Made by a program: the position numbers and the translations under genes | Source: Desmodesmus armatus | Taxonomy: Eukaryota > Chlorophyta > Chlorophyceae > Sphaeropleales > Scenedesmaceae | Reading direction: 5' to 3' | Length of the DNA stretch: 64,000 nt | NCBI GenBank assembly: GCA_007449985.2 | Contig: VIIQ02000632.1 | Coordinates: 186,001 to 250,000 of the forward strand | In this document: positions 54,302-64,000 of the stretch, piece after piece | Numbering within the stretch: the first letter of the stretch is position 1 | Layout of the letters: each line of letters begins with the position of its first letter | The notes under the pieces: generated by a model | Seen by the model: only the letters and a program-made list of their open reading frames with translations | Told to the model about the DNA's origin: nothing | Databases searched by the model: none

Positions 54302-55623
54302 ATGAGTGCGTGTCAGCTGATTTTGCCGCACATTCACCGTCTTTGCTTTGTTCTACTGGCTGGACAGCACTCAACCAACAGCAGCACCAGCAGCAGTTTC
54401 ATAAGCAGAGAGAGGCGCACTATCACAACAAAGGTGTCCGTGATGATGCAAACAGCGTTCTATGTGGGCAAAGCAGTGTTCGTATGGGCCAACCAACAAG
54501 CTGCTGATGTTCGCGCCTTCCACAAGGTACGACACAAGCATCCTCATGTGCTTTGAGGCTCCCCTAGCAACAGTGAACCTTAGTTAGTATCATTTATGCC
54601 GCTTACGTTGCCTTCGGGCCTGGATTCTGCCTTTCTGTATTTCCGCAGCAGCACGATGACAGCTGATGGACAATTCGAGCCCTCCCGTGTCTCATGCTCC
54701 GGCAGCGGAGAGTCAGAATAGATGTGCACAAAGTTGAATCTTCACACAACTCACGCGTCGCCAGGTGTTTGTGTTGCATGTGCAGGAGCAAGAGAGGCAG
54801 CAGGGGGTGACAGCAGTGACGGTAACCTGTGGCAAGCCATTTCTCAACATGTGGATGCTAAATCAGCAGAAATAAAGGCTTTCATCTATGGGGAACAGCC
54901 GGCCCCACAACCCTTTCAGTTTGCTGTGACCACTGCCAGTGACAGCCTGATGACCCTGTCTGGTGGCAGCAGCTATGACAGCAAGAACGAGGGCAACAGC
55001 AGCAGCACTTACAGCAGCAGCGACATCAGGAACCCCTGTGTCACGTCAACACAGCCGGGGAAGGCTGCAGCAGTTATTGCTGCCCCCACTCTTCCCGCAG
55101 CTGCAGCTGCCTCCCCAGCCCAGTCTTCCTTTGACCTGCAATTGCAGTTGAGTTGGCTGGTGCAGACAGCAATGGCACTGCAGCTGCTGCAGCACCCCAG
55201 CAGCAGCGCAGGTCATAGGAGGCCAGGGTGAAGACCATTGTGCGCAACTTCGAGGCCATGGAGAAGGAATCACAGGCCAGCACACCTCCCGCCTTGAGGC
55301 GCAGCAGCAGTGGTGGCAGCATGCCAGGTGCTGAGACACCTCCCTGCATGTCCGATGCTGGCTTGAGCAGGCAGTCAAGCTTGAGCAGCACCAGCAGCCG
55401 CCGCAGCAGCAGCCGCTGCCGCAGCAGCAGCAGCGATGGAGGCAGCACCAGCAGCCGCAGCAGCAGCTTGAGCAGCACCAGCAGCTGCAGCAGCTGCAGC
55501 AGCTGCAGCCGTCGCCGCCGCCGCAGCAGCAGCAATGGCTACAGCACCAGCGATGGAGGCTGTGCTGGCACTGTTCACAAGCGTGGGCTGCTGTTCCACC
55601 TGATTACCATGGGGTGGATGTGA
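54302..55623 (+). CDS. Putative Ser-rich protein gene, exon structure uncertain
   Basis: Coding potential only. An open exon from ATG 54302 to a donor at 54526 encodes ITTKVSVMMQTAFYVGKAVF and ADVRAFHK. A second open stretch (~54793-55230) reads AISQHVDAKSAEIKAFIYGE and then Ser/Ala-rich sequence. A third (55228-55623) reads VRNFEAMEKESQASTPPALR and then an Arg/Ser-rich run, ending VHKRGLLFHLITMGWM. The second and third blocks abut but lie in frames offset by -1. The acceptor joining the first two is not settled. No family recognised. Confidence 0.35.
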
Positions 55624-58600
55624 GCGTTGACGCCCCTGCCAGCTGCCTCCAGATGCTGTACTGGCCTCACCGCACTGACCTAGCGCCTTGCCATGCGCTC
55701 CCTGGAGCATGATGGAGCGGCAAGACGACATGGCGGCAGGACAGACCACGTCATGGCATGGTTGGAGTATACAGTCCTGGACTGGCAGTGCCTTTGGGGC
55801 TGCTCCCAGCCATGGTCACAGCTGACAGTCTGCAGCTGGCTTGGCATTCGTGTTGAGAGATTGGGGCGATGGTGATAATTACCGTTGCTGCTAGGAGCTG
55901 GTACAGTGGCCAGTGTGTGTTTGCACGCGCCAAAATGTGTTGGGTGTTTGCCATAGCAGATATCATGAGCAGGTGGTTGGAAAGGTTCGTACTGCTAGTA
56001 GCATGTACGGTTGTTGCGGCGAATGACACCCAAAGTGTGCACTCACAGGGGGTGGGGACTGTTGTACATGCCTATCTGACAGCTGCTGTTCTGAGTTCTT
56101 TTTTCCAATAGATGGTTTCTTCCTGAGGTTTGATGATGTGAGCAGGACTTGTCGGTGAGCCTCGGCAGGCAATTAGTGACTATGCAATGTGGTGCTTGCG
56201 GTCAGTAAGCTTATTTTTGTTAGTTTAGCCTTAATTAGTTAGGCTTAGTTTAGTTAGTTAGTAAGTTTAGTTAGTTAGTTAGTGCTGGTGATGGCACTGA
56301 TGGTGCCACCAGGCTGGGGTTTGAGATAGCATGTTTGAGGGGGTGAAATGGCATGTATGCGTGTCGCAGATCAGAGCATCTTCTTGTCTCAGAACTAGGC
56401 CATGATGTGCCACTGCCACAAGGCTTGTTGCGATAACCTCTCACTCAAGGACATGATGTCCCACCATGCCACAATGGTGCCGGCGCCATGCCAATTAGAA
56501 CCCTGCTGCGTCAGGCAGGTGTTGCGTTTGTGTTGTTGCTTTTTTTGTGTCGTCTGTGTGCATGTGAATTGATCTGCAGAGATCTGCAGTGGCGCACTGG
56601 GCCCACAGTGTGTCAAAGCAGTGCCATTGTTGTGTGCTTCACGGTTTGTGCCTCCTTGTACATCAATACCCCAGGCAGTGTAGCACTGTTGTGTCACTGT
56701 CATTTCAAATGGGTGGCACCCGCTGCCTTGCTATTTGGTTGAGAAGTGGGTTCTTCCCCGGTCAATTGAAATATGTAACAATACTCTTCACGTATGCTTT
56801 GCAAAGGGGCATCATAGCCATTCAGTCAGCACCCAGAGTGCATTCTGTGCAGAATGTAAGCACTTTGAAATGTTTTTCTCAAGGTTGGCAGCAAGCTGGT
56901 TGTTGAGCTGCTGCAATGCTGCTGGGGAATCCATGCTCCCAGAGCACAGTTGCGAGGCCCATGTTTAGATCTGAACCAGGCATTGATGGTCAGGGGCAAA
57001 GCCCCACCTTCAAGAGTTTTAGTCATCATGCAGTAGCCAGCCTACAGTCATTCAATCATAACTTCAGCAACTGCTCAAGCTGTCATTCTGCCTCACATCA
57101 CTGGTAACCTGAATGGTTACATAAGTAACACCACCTCCACCACTCTGTGCCACTGGGGGCGCTGCATGCTTCCTCACTAGTCAGACAACAACAGAAACAC
57201 AATGCTTTGTAAAAACACGGCCAGCAAATGCCACAACAAGCCCCTGGCATTGCAGTTGCACGGAAAAAGTTCAATGTACCTCAGCCATCACAGCTTAGCT
57301 GTGTGATCTGGCCAAGGTTGGCGGCAACATACTACTGGTCTCATCCTGAATGCACCATGCATATACAGATCAGAGTAGGGCAGACATGCAGATGATGATC
57401 AGACCGCACCTGGCAACACCAAAAAGCTTCAGTAAGCAGTAAGCTGCCTACACTAAAGCAGGCAGCAGCAACGCCTAAAAAGTTGACAAAACAACACCGT
57501 CTGACTCTTCACCCCAGTGGGCATCCCACACATGCGATCTGGCATGCTTCCCCTCTCTCTTATACCACGCAGCATGAATGCTTGCCCACTCTCCAGGATA
57601 GCTCCAAGACTTTGCAGTCTCAGACAACACCCGCTGAAGACGCCAGAAGCACAGGCATGGTACATGCCATCCAAGCACAAAACAATGCCAGGCAGCAAAA
57701 CAGATGCACTACCATATGACTGAACCCAGCCCAGCATCAGACAGGCAGCTCAAAACAACACAGCAAGCCGCACGGGTGGCACAGTGCCGCACGAGCGCCA
57801 CATCCGACGAGGGCATGTGTTACTGTGCTCGCCAACTGCAATGGCAGCAGGCGTTTGAACTGTATTTGGAACAGATCAGCCCCGTGATTTACCAGACGGC
57901 ACAAAACCGACATCTGCATATGTGTGACGGCGTGTAGCTGTGAGGACAAAACATCAAACCCACTTTGCGGACCCAAAGAGCACAAGCATCAAAGCAAACT
58001 GCACAACACGCACACTACACACAGGAAATCTCCCAGCTAAGCATTGGTTGAGCATTAGGCGAGAGCATCATGTCGACATGAGACATGAGGACATCCTGCT
58101 ACAAAGAATACCCTGAAGCAGCACGACAGGCAAGCACTGGTGTGTTGCACTGGTCCCCGATACGAAAGACACTGAAAAATCATGGCACAAAGAGACATTG
58201 CGCAGCAACCACGCAAGCGCTTGCAAGCAGCAGTGGCTGCTTGCAGCTAGCAAAGCGAGCAATACGCCGAACAGCACATCATGAAGCAGTGCTGGCAGTG
58301 GCATCAAAAAATTGGGCACATGACGCGCATGCGTGCATTACTATCAAACCTGAATGAAGCTCAAGGCTCATCATAAAACACACAGAAATAACACCTGCAC
58401 ACTGCCAACACACATTGCCATGCCAGCTACACAGAATGCAATGCCAGCTGTATACACACAGATATTCAGCACTGTGCAGGAAAGAGCATCACCGAGCGGC
58501 TTCACCAGCTCGTTTTGGGGGGCCTGTGCCCCACAGCATGTGACGGCACCGTTGGCCTGCCTCGTGAGATTGCACCACCAAGCAAATAGGACCACTGCAG

Positions 58601-58754
58601 GTCAAGTTATGGGTCATCTTCCAGGTCATCAGCTGACAATCAGCTGACAAAGTGAGAGGTAAGTGTCAGGAGGTCCAGGTCTTCTGTAAAGACTGAGGAG
58701 CATCCACAGCCTACTGGATGCATGGCTTGTGAGTGCAGAGCTTCTCGTGGCGAC
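55624..58754. other. Long region without a recognisable gene
   Basis: Both strands were read; the short ORFs have no family signature, and splice-joined models could not be built. It includes a TTAG-type microsatellite and the 3' flank of the minus-strand expansin-like gene. A minus-strand segment near 58490-58600 (NGAVTCCGAQAPQNELVKPL) looks weakly protein-like. Confidence 0.4.
56218..56283 (+). repeat. TTAG/TTAGTTTAG microsatellite
   Basis: Irregular TTAG and TTTAG units (GTTAGTTAGTAAGTTTAGTT and similar). This is not the TTTTAGGG-type algal telomere repeat. Confidence 0.8.
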
Positions 58755-61009
58755 TCAGTTCTGGGGCCCAAGCCTGCAAGAGCAAAACAGTGAAGTTCAA
58801 GTTCAAGACAATATGCGCGTCCCGATGCCTGCAGCAAGGGCCGATGCAGGAGAAATGCATGTATAACACTGTTGCTGCTGGGGTGGTTCCTGACCCCAAG
58901 ACATGCTGCTGTGTTTGCGGACGTAAAAGCCCGATCAAGCACGACAGTAAGAGCACTCTGTGTTTTGAGGAGCCAGGGGTTGGCACAGCTGAGCCAATCA
59001 CACTGCATGTTGGCACTGTCACTCACTTGTCACAGCCGACCTCCCTCCACTTGAGGCCGATCACTCCGTGGTGCTCATCAGTGAGCTGCAGACACAACAA
59101 ACACAGAAGATGCACACGTGTGTGAGAAGTAATGCGTGCAGCACAGCATCTGCAGGCTGCTTGGCTGTAGCGCTGACTGACAGCAGATGGCACCATTGCA
59201 GGATTTGCGCTTCGCGCCTATGAAGCTGTGTACAGCATGACCCAGGCTTAAACAGCGCCTCATGCACACAGCGCCTGTCACACAACACACCGCTGCAACC
59301 GGCAAGAGGGAGTGGCGACCATAAAACATAGGGCATAGGTCTAAATCCCAAGTGCAGCCTCTCGGCATGCTTACCTCCATGAATGCAGCAGCACCAAGGT
59401 CAAGGTGTGGCTGAACAGGACAGAGCAGGAGAGGACAGAACAGAACAGGAGAGCAGAGGGCAAGGCAGGGCAGCAACCGTTGAGTGTCTGAGAAAGTCAG
59501 GAGGAGCACTTGGCAAATGGCCACTGGTGCTGGTGCTGAAGCTTCAGCAAAAGCAACTGGGCATGCATGGCACTACAACAGCGGAGTCAAAAGCAAGCTG
59601 CGCATGTGTACGTGCGTGCCAGGACACCAAAGACCCCTTGGAGTCAAGGCAAATGGTGCAAACAAACTGAATGGAGTGCGCAAGCAAACCAGTTTGAAAA
59701 GTGCAAGCAAACTCGTGCTGTGGCAGACAGTATTGTGATGGAGCTCGACCCCGGGTGTGCAGGCTGGAAGCAAGTAAGGCTCACCATGTCGCCACAGCAC
59801 CACCTCTTGTTGCTGTACGCATTGGCATGGATGCAAGGACACTGCAGCACAGACAGCCAAGAGCAGAGAAGTGCAACCCCAGGTAGTCAGACTATAAGGG
59901 CGGCAACAGGTGTCAGTTGCATGCAGCACAGCCGCTGCTGTCCCCAAACAACAACAGCCCTGCAGGCTATCGGGTGACTCCTTGCCTCAAGAAGTGAGAG
60001 TGGCACTGCCTCGACCTTGCAAGGCAGGATTGTGCAGCATCTGCTGTTCGAAAATGGCCTGACAGCCCTGCTGCCGTCGAGCCAAGCCATCACACTCACA
60101 GAGTCTGTGATCTTCACCACCACCCGCTTGTTCTCGTCCTTGCAGGCAGACGACCTTGACAGGTAGGCACCGTAGCCGTCCTTGAAGTCTTTCTTGACAC
60201 ACTGGACCTCAAAGCACTTGCCACTGCAGCAGACAGCAGGCAGGTCATGTCAGATTTTGACTGGATCAAGACCCATGAGGCAGCTGGTGAAAGGGGGAGT
60301 TTGCTTGCTGCGGCCTGCCACTGCTGCGATAGCCAGACATGCACGCACAGCAGTCAGCACTGCCAAATTTTTGGAAACACAGACTGCTGGTGCCACTTAC
60401 CAGCTTCCAGCGAAGCCATCCATGGTATCTGCAGGGCATACCAGCAGCAGGAGAGGCATGCATGGGTCAGTCCCACAGCCTTGCACCTATGCTGATCAAC
60501 TACAGCCCAGACCCAGGAACCATTGCAGGGCGTTTCAGCCTTGCCAGCGGGGACTATTGCAGCCGCAGCCCAACTGTTGCCAAGAGCACATACTACGAGG
60601 CGCCTTGTGTCAGCTGCTGCCAAGACCAAGAGGTGCACTGCGTCAGCCCTGGCCCAGTCAGCACACTGAAGCAGTGCTCCTGACAGTCATTCTACCGCAC
60701 CTGGATAGGCTGCATACCACTTGAGGCTGGCAACGTCCTTGTAGTGACAGCTTCCCTGTCAGCAGGCCACAAGCAGCAGGGAGGGACAGCCAACAGTGTG
60801 AGAGCAGACCCAGGTGATCAGACTGTGGCCGGTCCACCAGGGGTCAAAAATGCAAAAGATGTCCAATTGCGGGAGGTGAGGATGCTCAAGCTCACCATGT
60901 TGTTGTCCCAGTAGTACGTAGCACGACCATAGGTCTCAGCAGCAGCCTGGTGGAAGAGCTGGAGCAGGCACAACAGCAGGCCCGCCAAGCAGAGCGCCCT
61001 CATCGCCAT
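58755..61009 (-). CDS. Secreted expansin-like (double-psi beta-barrel) protein, copy A
   Basis: Expansin-type domain 1 protein likely to act on the cell wall. Exons in transcript order: 61009-60896, 60755-60701, 60428-60401, 60223-60100, 59841-59785, 59410-59375, 59085-59027, 58773-58755; phases fit exactly, 163 residues. Signal peptide MAMRALCLAGLLLCLLQLFH is followed by ETYGRATYYW. Expansin marks are CGKCFEVQC, VVVKITDSCPC, WCCGDMPHLDLGAAAF (HLD in place of the usual HFD) and GVIGLKWREVGC. It ends five residues later, KLGPQN, so the second (CBM63) domain of plant expansins is absent. The ATG at 61009 has good context and starts the signal peptide. Head-to-head with copy B. Confidence 0.85.
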
Positions 61010-61894
61010 GGTGCTGATGTTGGATTTTGAGTTGATACTGATGACCCAGGGGTCAGCAGATGCCAAGCTGAGGAAGGCACGCTTTGTCAGACTGGGGATC
61101 TAGCGCCGATACCTGAACCGAAAAACGTGCAAGCCCAAGCGTAAGCCTAACGATAGAGGGAAGCAAATGATGCTCAAGCGTTGATACTGGGAGACTCAGA
61201 AGGGAAGACACGCTTTTTAAGCGGATACAAACGTTGGAACAGAGGGTTTACAGTGGAGGTTTCAGGAGCTCTGGTACGATCGTGCACCGTTGCTCATTCC
61301 CAAAGGATGACGGTAATCTGGCTGATGAATTGGTGCCTTGTCAGCCTTCGGCCACCACCAGGCCGTCAACAACAGGTTTGAAGTGCATGGAAACGTAGTG
61401 CAAGGCATGCACATGTACGGCTGACGCGCAAATGAAGCCACCATCAGCATTGTGAACCCTGCTTCAGCGCTCGATCAGTCTCAAACCGTCCTGTGGGGAA
61501 CCATGATCACAGTTGGAAGTTCTTCAAATTTGTTGTTGACGGCCAGGTGGTGGCCGAAGGCTGACAAGGCACCACTTCATCAGCCAGAACACCGCCATCC
61601 TTTGGGAATGAGCAATGGTGCACGATCGTACCAGAGCTCCTGAAACCTCCACTGTAAACCCTATGTTCCAACGTTTGTATCCGCTTAAAAAGCGTGTCTT
61701 CCCTTCTGAGTCTCCCAGTATCAACGCTTGGGCATCATTTGCTTCCCTCTATCAGTAGGCTTACGCTTGGGCTTGCAGTTTTTCGGTTCAGGTATCGGCG
61801 CTAGATCCCCAGTCTGACAAAGCGTGCCTTTCTCAGCTTGGCATCTGCTGACCCCTGGGTCATCAGTATCAACTCAAAAGCCAACATCAGCACC
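61010..61894. promoter_or_regulatory. Palindromic divergent promoter of the expansin-like pair
   Basis: Two arms (about 61010-61377 and 61528-61894) are reverse complements around a ~150-bp unique spacer. In the inner 205 bp of the arms I count only about ten mismatches, fewer than in the introns of the two genes. Each arm has an open frame of 66 codons running toward the spacer, without an ATG start. A CGCTTTTTAAGCGG motif is kept in both arms. Confidence 0.7.
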
Positions 61895-64000
61895 ATGGCG
61901 ATGAGGGCGCTCTGCTTGGCCGGCCTGCTGTTGTGCCTGCTCCAGCTCTTCCAGCAAGCTGCTGCTGAGACCTATGGTCGTGCTACGTACTACTGGGACA
62001 ACAACATGGTGAGCTTAAGCATCGTCACCGTGTCGTCACCACTGCAATTGGACTTCTGAACAACTGGTGAACCGGCCAAGTCTGGTTTCCTGGTATGCTG
62101 TCTCCTGTTGCCTCTGACACCCTCTCTGCTGCTTGCGGCCTGCTGACAGGGAAGCTGTCACTACAAGGACGTTGCCAGCCTCAAGTGGTATGCAGCCTAT
62201 CCAGGTGCGGCAGAATAAATGTCAGCGGCACTGCTTCAGTGTGCTGACTGGGCCAGAGCTGACGCAGTGCACCTGTTGGTCTTGGCAGCAGCTGACACAA
62301 GGCGCATCGCTTGAATCGTGCTCATGGCCACAGCAGGGCTGAAATAGAATCCACGGCTGTTGAAAACACCCTGCAATGATCCCTGAGCCTGGGCTGTTGT
62401 TGGTCAGCATAGGTGCAAGGCTTTGGGACTGAACCATGCATGCATCCCCTGCTGCTGCTGCTGCTGCCCTGCAGATACCATGGACGGCTTCGCTGGAAGC
62501 TGGTAAGTGGCATCAACAGCCTGTGTTTCCAAAAATCTGGCAGTGCTGACTGGTGTGCATGCATGTGAGAGTTTTACAGCATATGCTTGAATGACAAGCT
62601 GCAGCAAGCAAACTCACCCTGTCACCGGATGCTTCACGAGTGCATGGGTCTTGAGCTGGTCGAAACCTGACATGACCTGCCTGCTGTCTGCTGCTGCAGT
62701 GGCAAGTGCTTTGAGGTCCAGTGTGTCAAGAAAGACTTCAAGGATGGCTACGGTGCCTACCTGTCAAGGTCGTCTGCCTGCAAGGACGAGAACAAGCGGG
62801 TGGTGGTGAAGATCACAGACTCTGTGAGTGTGATGGCTTAGCTCGACGGCAGCAGGGCACGTGGGGTCAATCATCCACATGACATGAGTGACCACTGCAC
62901 AAGGCCGAGGCAGTGCTACCCTCAGAGCCAGCCTGCAGGGCCATGTTGGGGTCCAGCTGTGGCTGTGCATGCACTGCATGGTGTGACACCTGTTGCCGCC
63001 CATTTTGTCAACTGATCACCTGGGTTGCATGTGTCTGCCTTGGCTGCGTGTGCTGCAGTGTCCTTGCATCCATGCCAACGCATACAGCAACAAGAGGTGG
63101 TGCTGTGGCGACATGGTGAGCCTGACTACGCAAACAGCCTGCGCAGCCGGGGCCGAGCTGCACCACAGAAATTCTGTCACCGCACGTATTGCGAGTTTGC
63201 TTGCACGTGTTCAAACTGGTTTGCTTGCACACTCCCAAGTGGTTTGCTTGCACCTTGACACTTGATTTCAAGGGGGCTTTGGTGTCATGCATGCACGTAC
63301 ACATGCGCAGCTTGCCGCCGATTTGTTGCCAGTTGCATTGAAGAAGCTCTAGCACCAGCACCAGTGGACATTCGCCAAATGCTTCTTCCTGAGGGTCTGT
63401 TGCTGTCCTGTGCTGCCCCATCCTGTCCTGTGCGCTGCTTTCCTGTCTGGTCCTACCCTGTCGTATCATGTGCAGCCGCACTTGGACCTTGGTGCTGCGG
63501 CTTTCATGGAGGTAAGCATGCTGAGAAGAGGCCATATGGCGTGCATGCATGCATGATTGGTTATCTTCTTTGCCACATGCTGTGATCACCCTTCCGGACC
63601 TAGTCCTTGTTGCCAGTGGCAGCGGTGTGTTGGATCACAGGCGTTGTGTGCATCAGGCGCTGCAAGATCCCATAGCTGGGCACAGCCTTGTAGGCGCCGC
63701 GTTCGAAAGCGCACACCTTACAAGTGGTGCCGTCTGCTGTCAGTCAGCGCTACAGCCAGGCAGCCTGCATATGCTGTGCTGCACGCAACTGGTCTCACAT
63801 ACACATGTGCATTGTTTGTGTTGGTTGTGTCTGCAGCTCACTGACGAGCACCACGGAGTGATCGGCCTCAAGTGGAGGGAGGTTGGCTGTGACAAGTGAG
63901 TGGCAGTGCTGTGGTGGGGCCCACATGTGTGGTTGTCAGTTTGTGGCTGATTGGCTCAGCTCTCATAAGGCCTGGTTTCTCCCTGCTGTCCTGTTTGATC
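61895..64000 (+). CDS. Secreted expansin-like protein, copy B (last exon beyond the window)
   Basis: Duplicate of the minus-strand gene. Exons: 61895-62008, 62150-62204, 62475-62502, 62700-62823, 63059-63115, 63476-63511, 63837-63895, with the same lengths and phases as copy A. The last exon (seven codons in copy A) should lie just past 64000. Comparing codons, I find 12 synonymous differences and one replacement (His to Gln in the signal peptide). The mature part seen here is identical in protein sequence. Introns differ by many indels, so the duplication is not recent and the protein is under strong purifying selection or exon-level conversion. Confidence 0.85.

Noticed and set aside
56218..56283. 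TTAG repeat as internal telomere sequence
   Set aside because: Units are TTAG/TTTAG, not TTTTAGGG or TTTAGGG; read as a plain microsatellite.
58490..58620. Extra downstream exon of expansin-like copy A
   Set aside because: Phase from exon 7 gives a clean stop at 58755-58757; the downstream protein-like segment has no consistent junction.
61181..61381. 66-codon frame in the promoter arm as a real small gene
   Set aside because: Begins at TTG with no ATG, and the differences between arms include many replacements; conservation is better explained by the inverted repeat.

Overview
This is nuclear DNA from a eukaryote, most likely a chlorophyte green alga (the CAG/CTG-rich style suggests Chlorophyceae, perhaps near Scenedesmaceae; that rank is a guess). 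The evidence is: many short GT-AG introns; GC- and CAG/CTG-rich coding exons with Ala/Gln/Ser-rich inserts; TGTAA motifs as candidate poly(A) signals; and plant-type versions of a two-domain NFU with a plastid-like transit peptide, a COX6B with an acidic N-terminal extension, and a SABRE-type protein. All gene models were built by hand from reading frame and splice phase.

Layout: (1) 2-1531 (+), the 3' part of a GH5 glycoside hydrolase. (2) 2809-8120 (-), a complete 9-exon transportin-3/MOS14-type karyopherin. (3) 8968-29063 (+), a giant SABRE/Hobbit/BLTP2-type bridge-like lipid-transfer protein in about 25 exons, divergent from gene 2. (4) 30480-35499 (-), a signal-peptide-bearing Ser/Gln/Ala- and Pro-rich protein of unknown family. 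(5) 37000-39979 (-), an NFU-type Fe-S scaffold. (6) 40200-48184 (+), Ku80, divergent from NFU with only 220 bp between the two start codons. (7) 48569-50458 (+), COX6B. (8) 50913-53436 (+), an unrecognised protein with about four membrane segments. (9) 54302-55623 (+), a doubtful Ser-rich gene. (10) 58755-61009 (-) and 61895 to the window end (+), two nearly identical secreted expansin-like genes arranged head to head as a large inverted duplication around a palindromic promoter.

The genes are mostly unrelated housekeeping functions (nuclear import, lipid transfer, Fe-S assembly, double-strand-break repair, respiration). Wall-related genes (GH5, the expansin pair and possibly the secreted Pro-rich protein) lie among them. 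They do not form an operon or cluster.

The non-coding DNA is the most unusual part. Intron 7 of Ku80 carries a sequence that folds as a complete type I hammerhead ribozyme between AT-rich microsatellites. In at least three genes, short segments spanning exon-intron boundaries are tandemly copied into the neighbouring intron. NFU introns hold two long hairpins. The expansin pair differs at 12 synonymous codons but at only one amino acid, which lies in the signal peptide. Four places need a -1 frame change to read through, so the assembly may lack single bases there.
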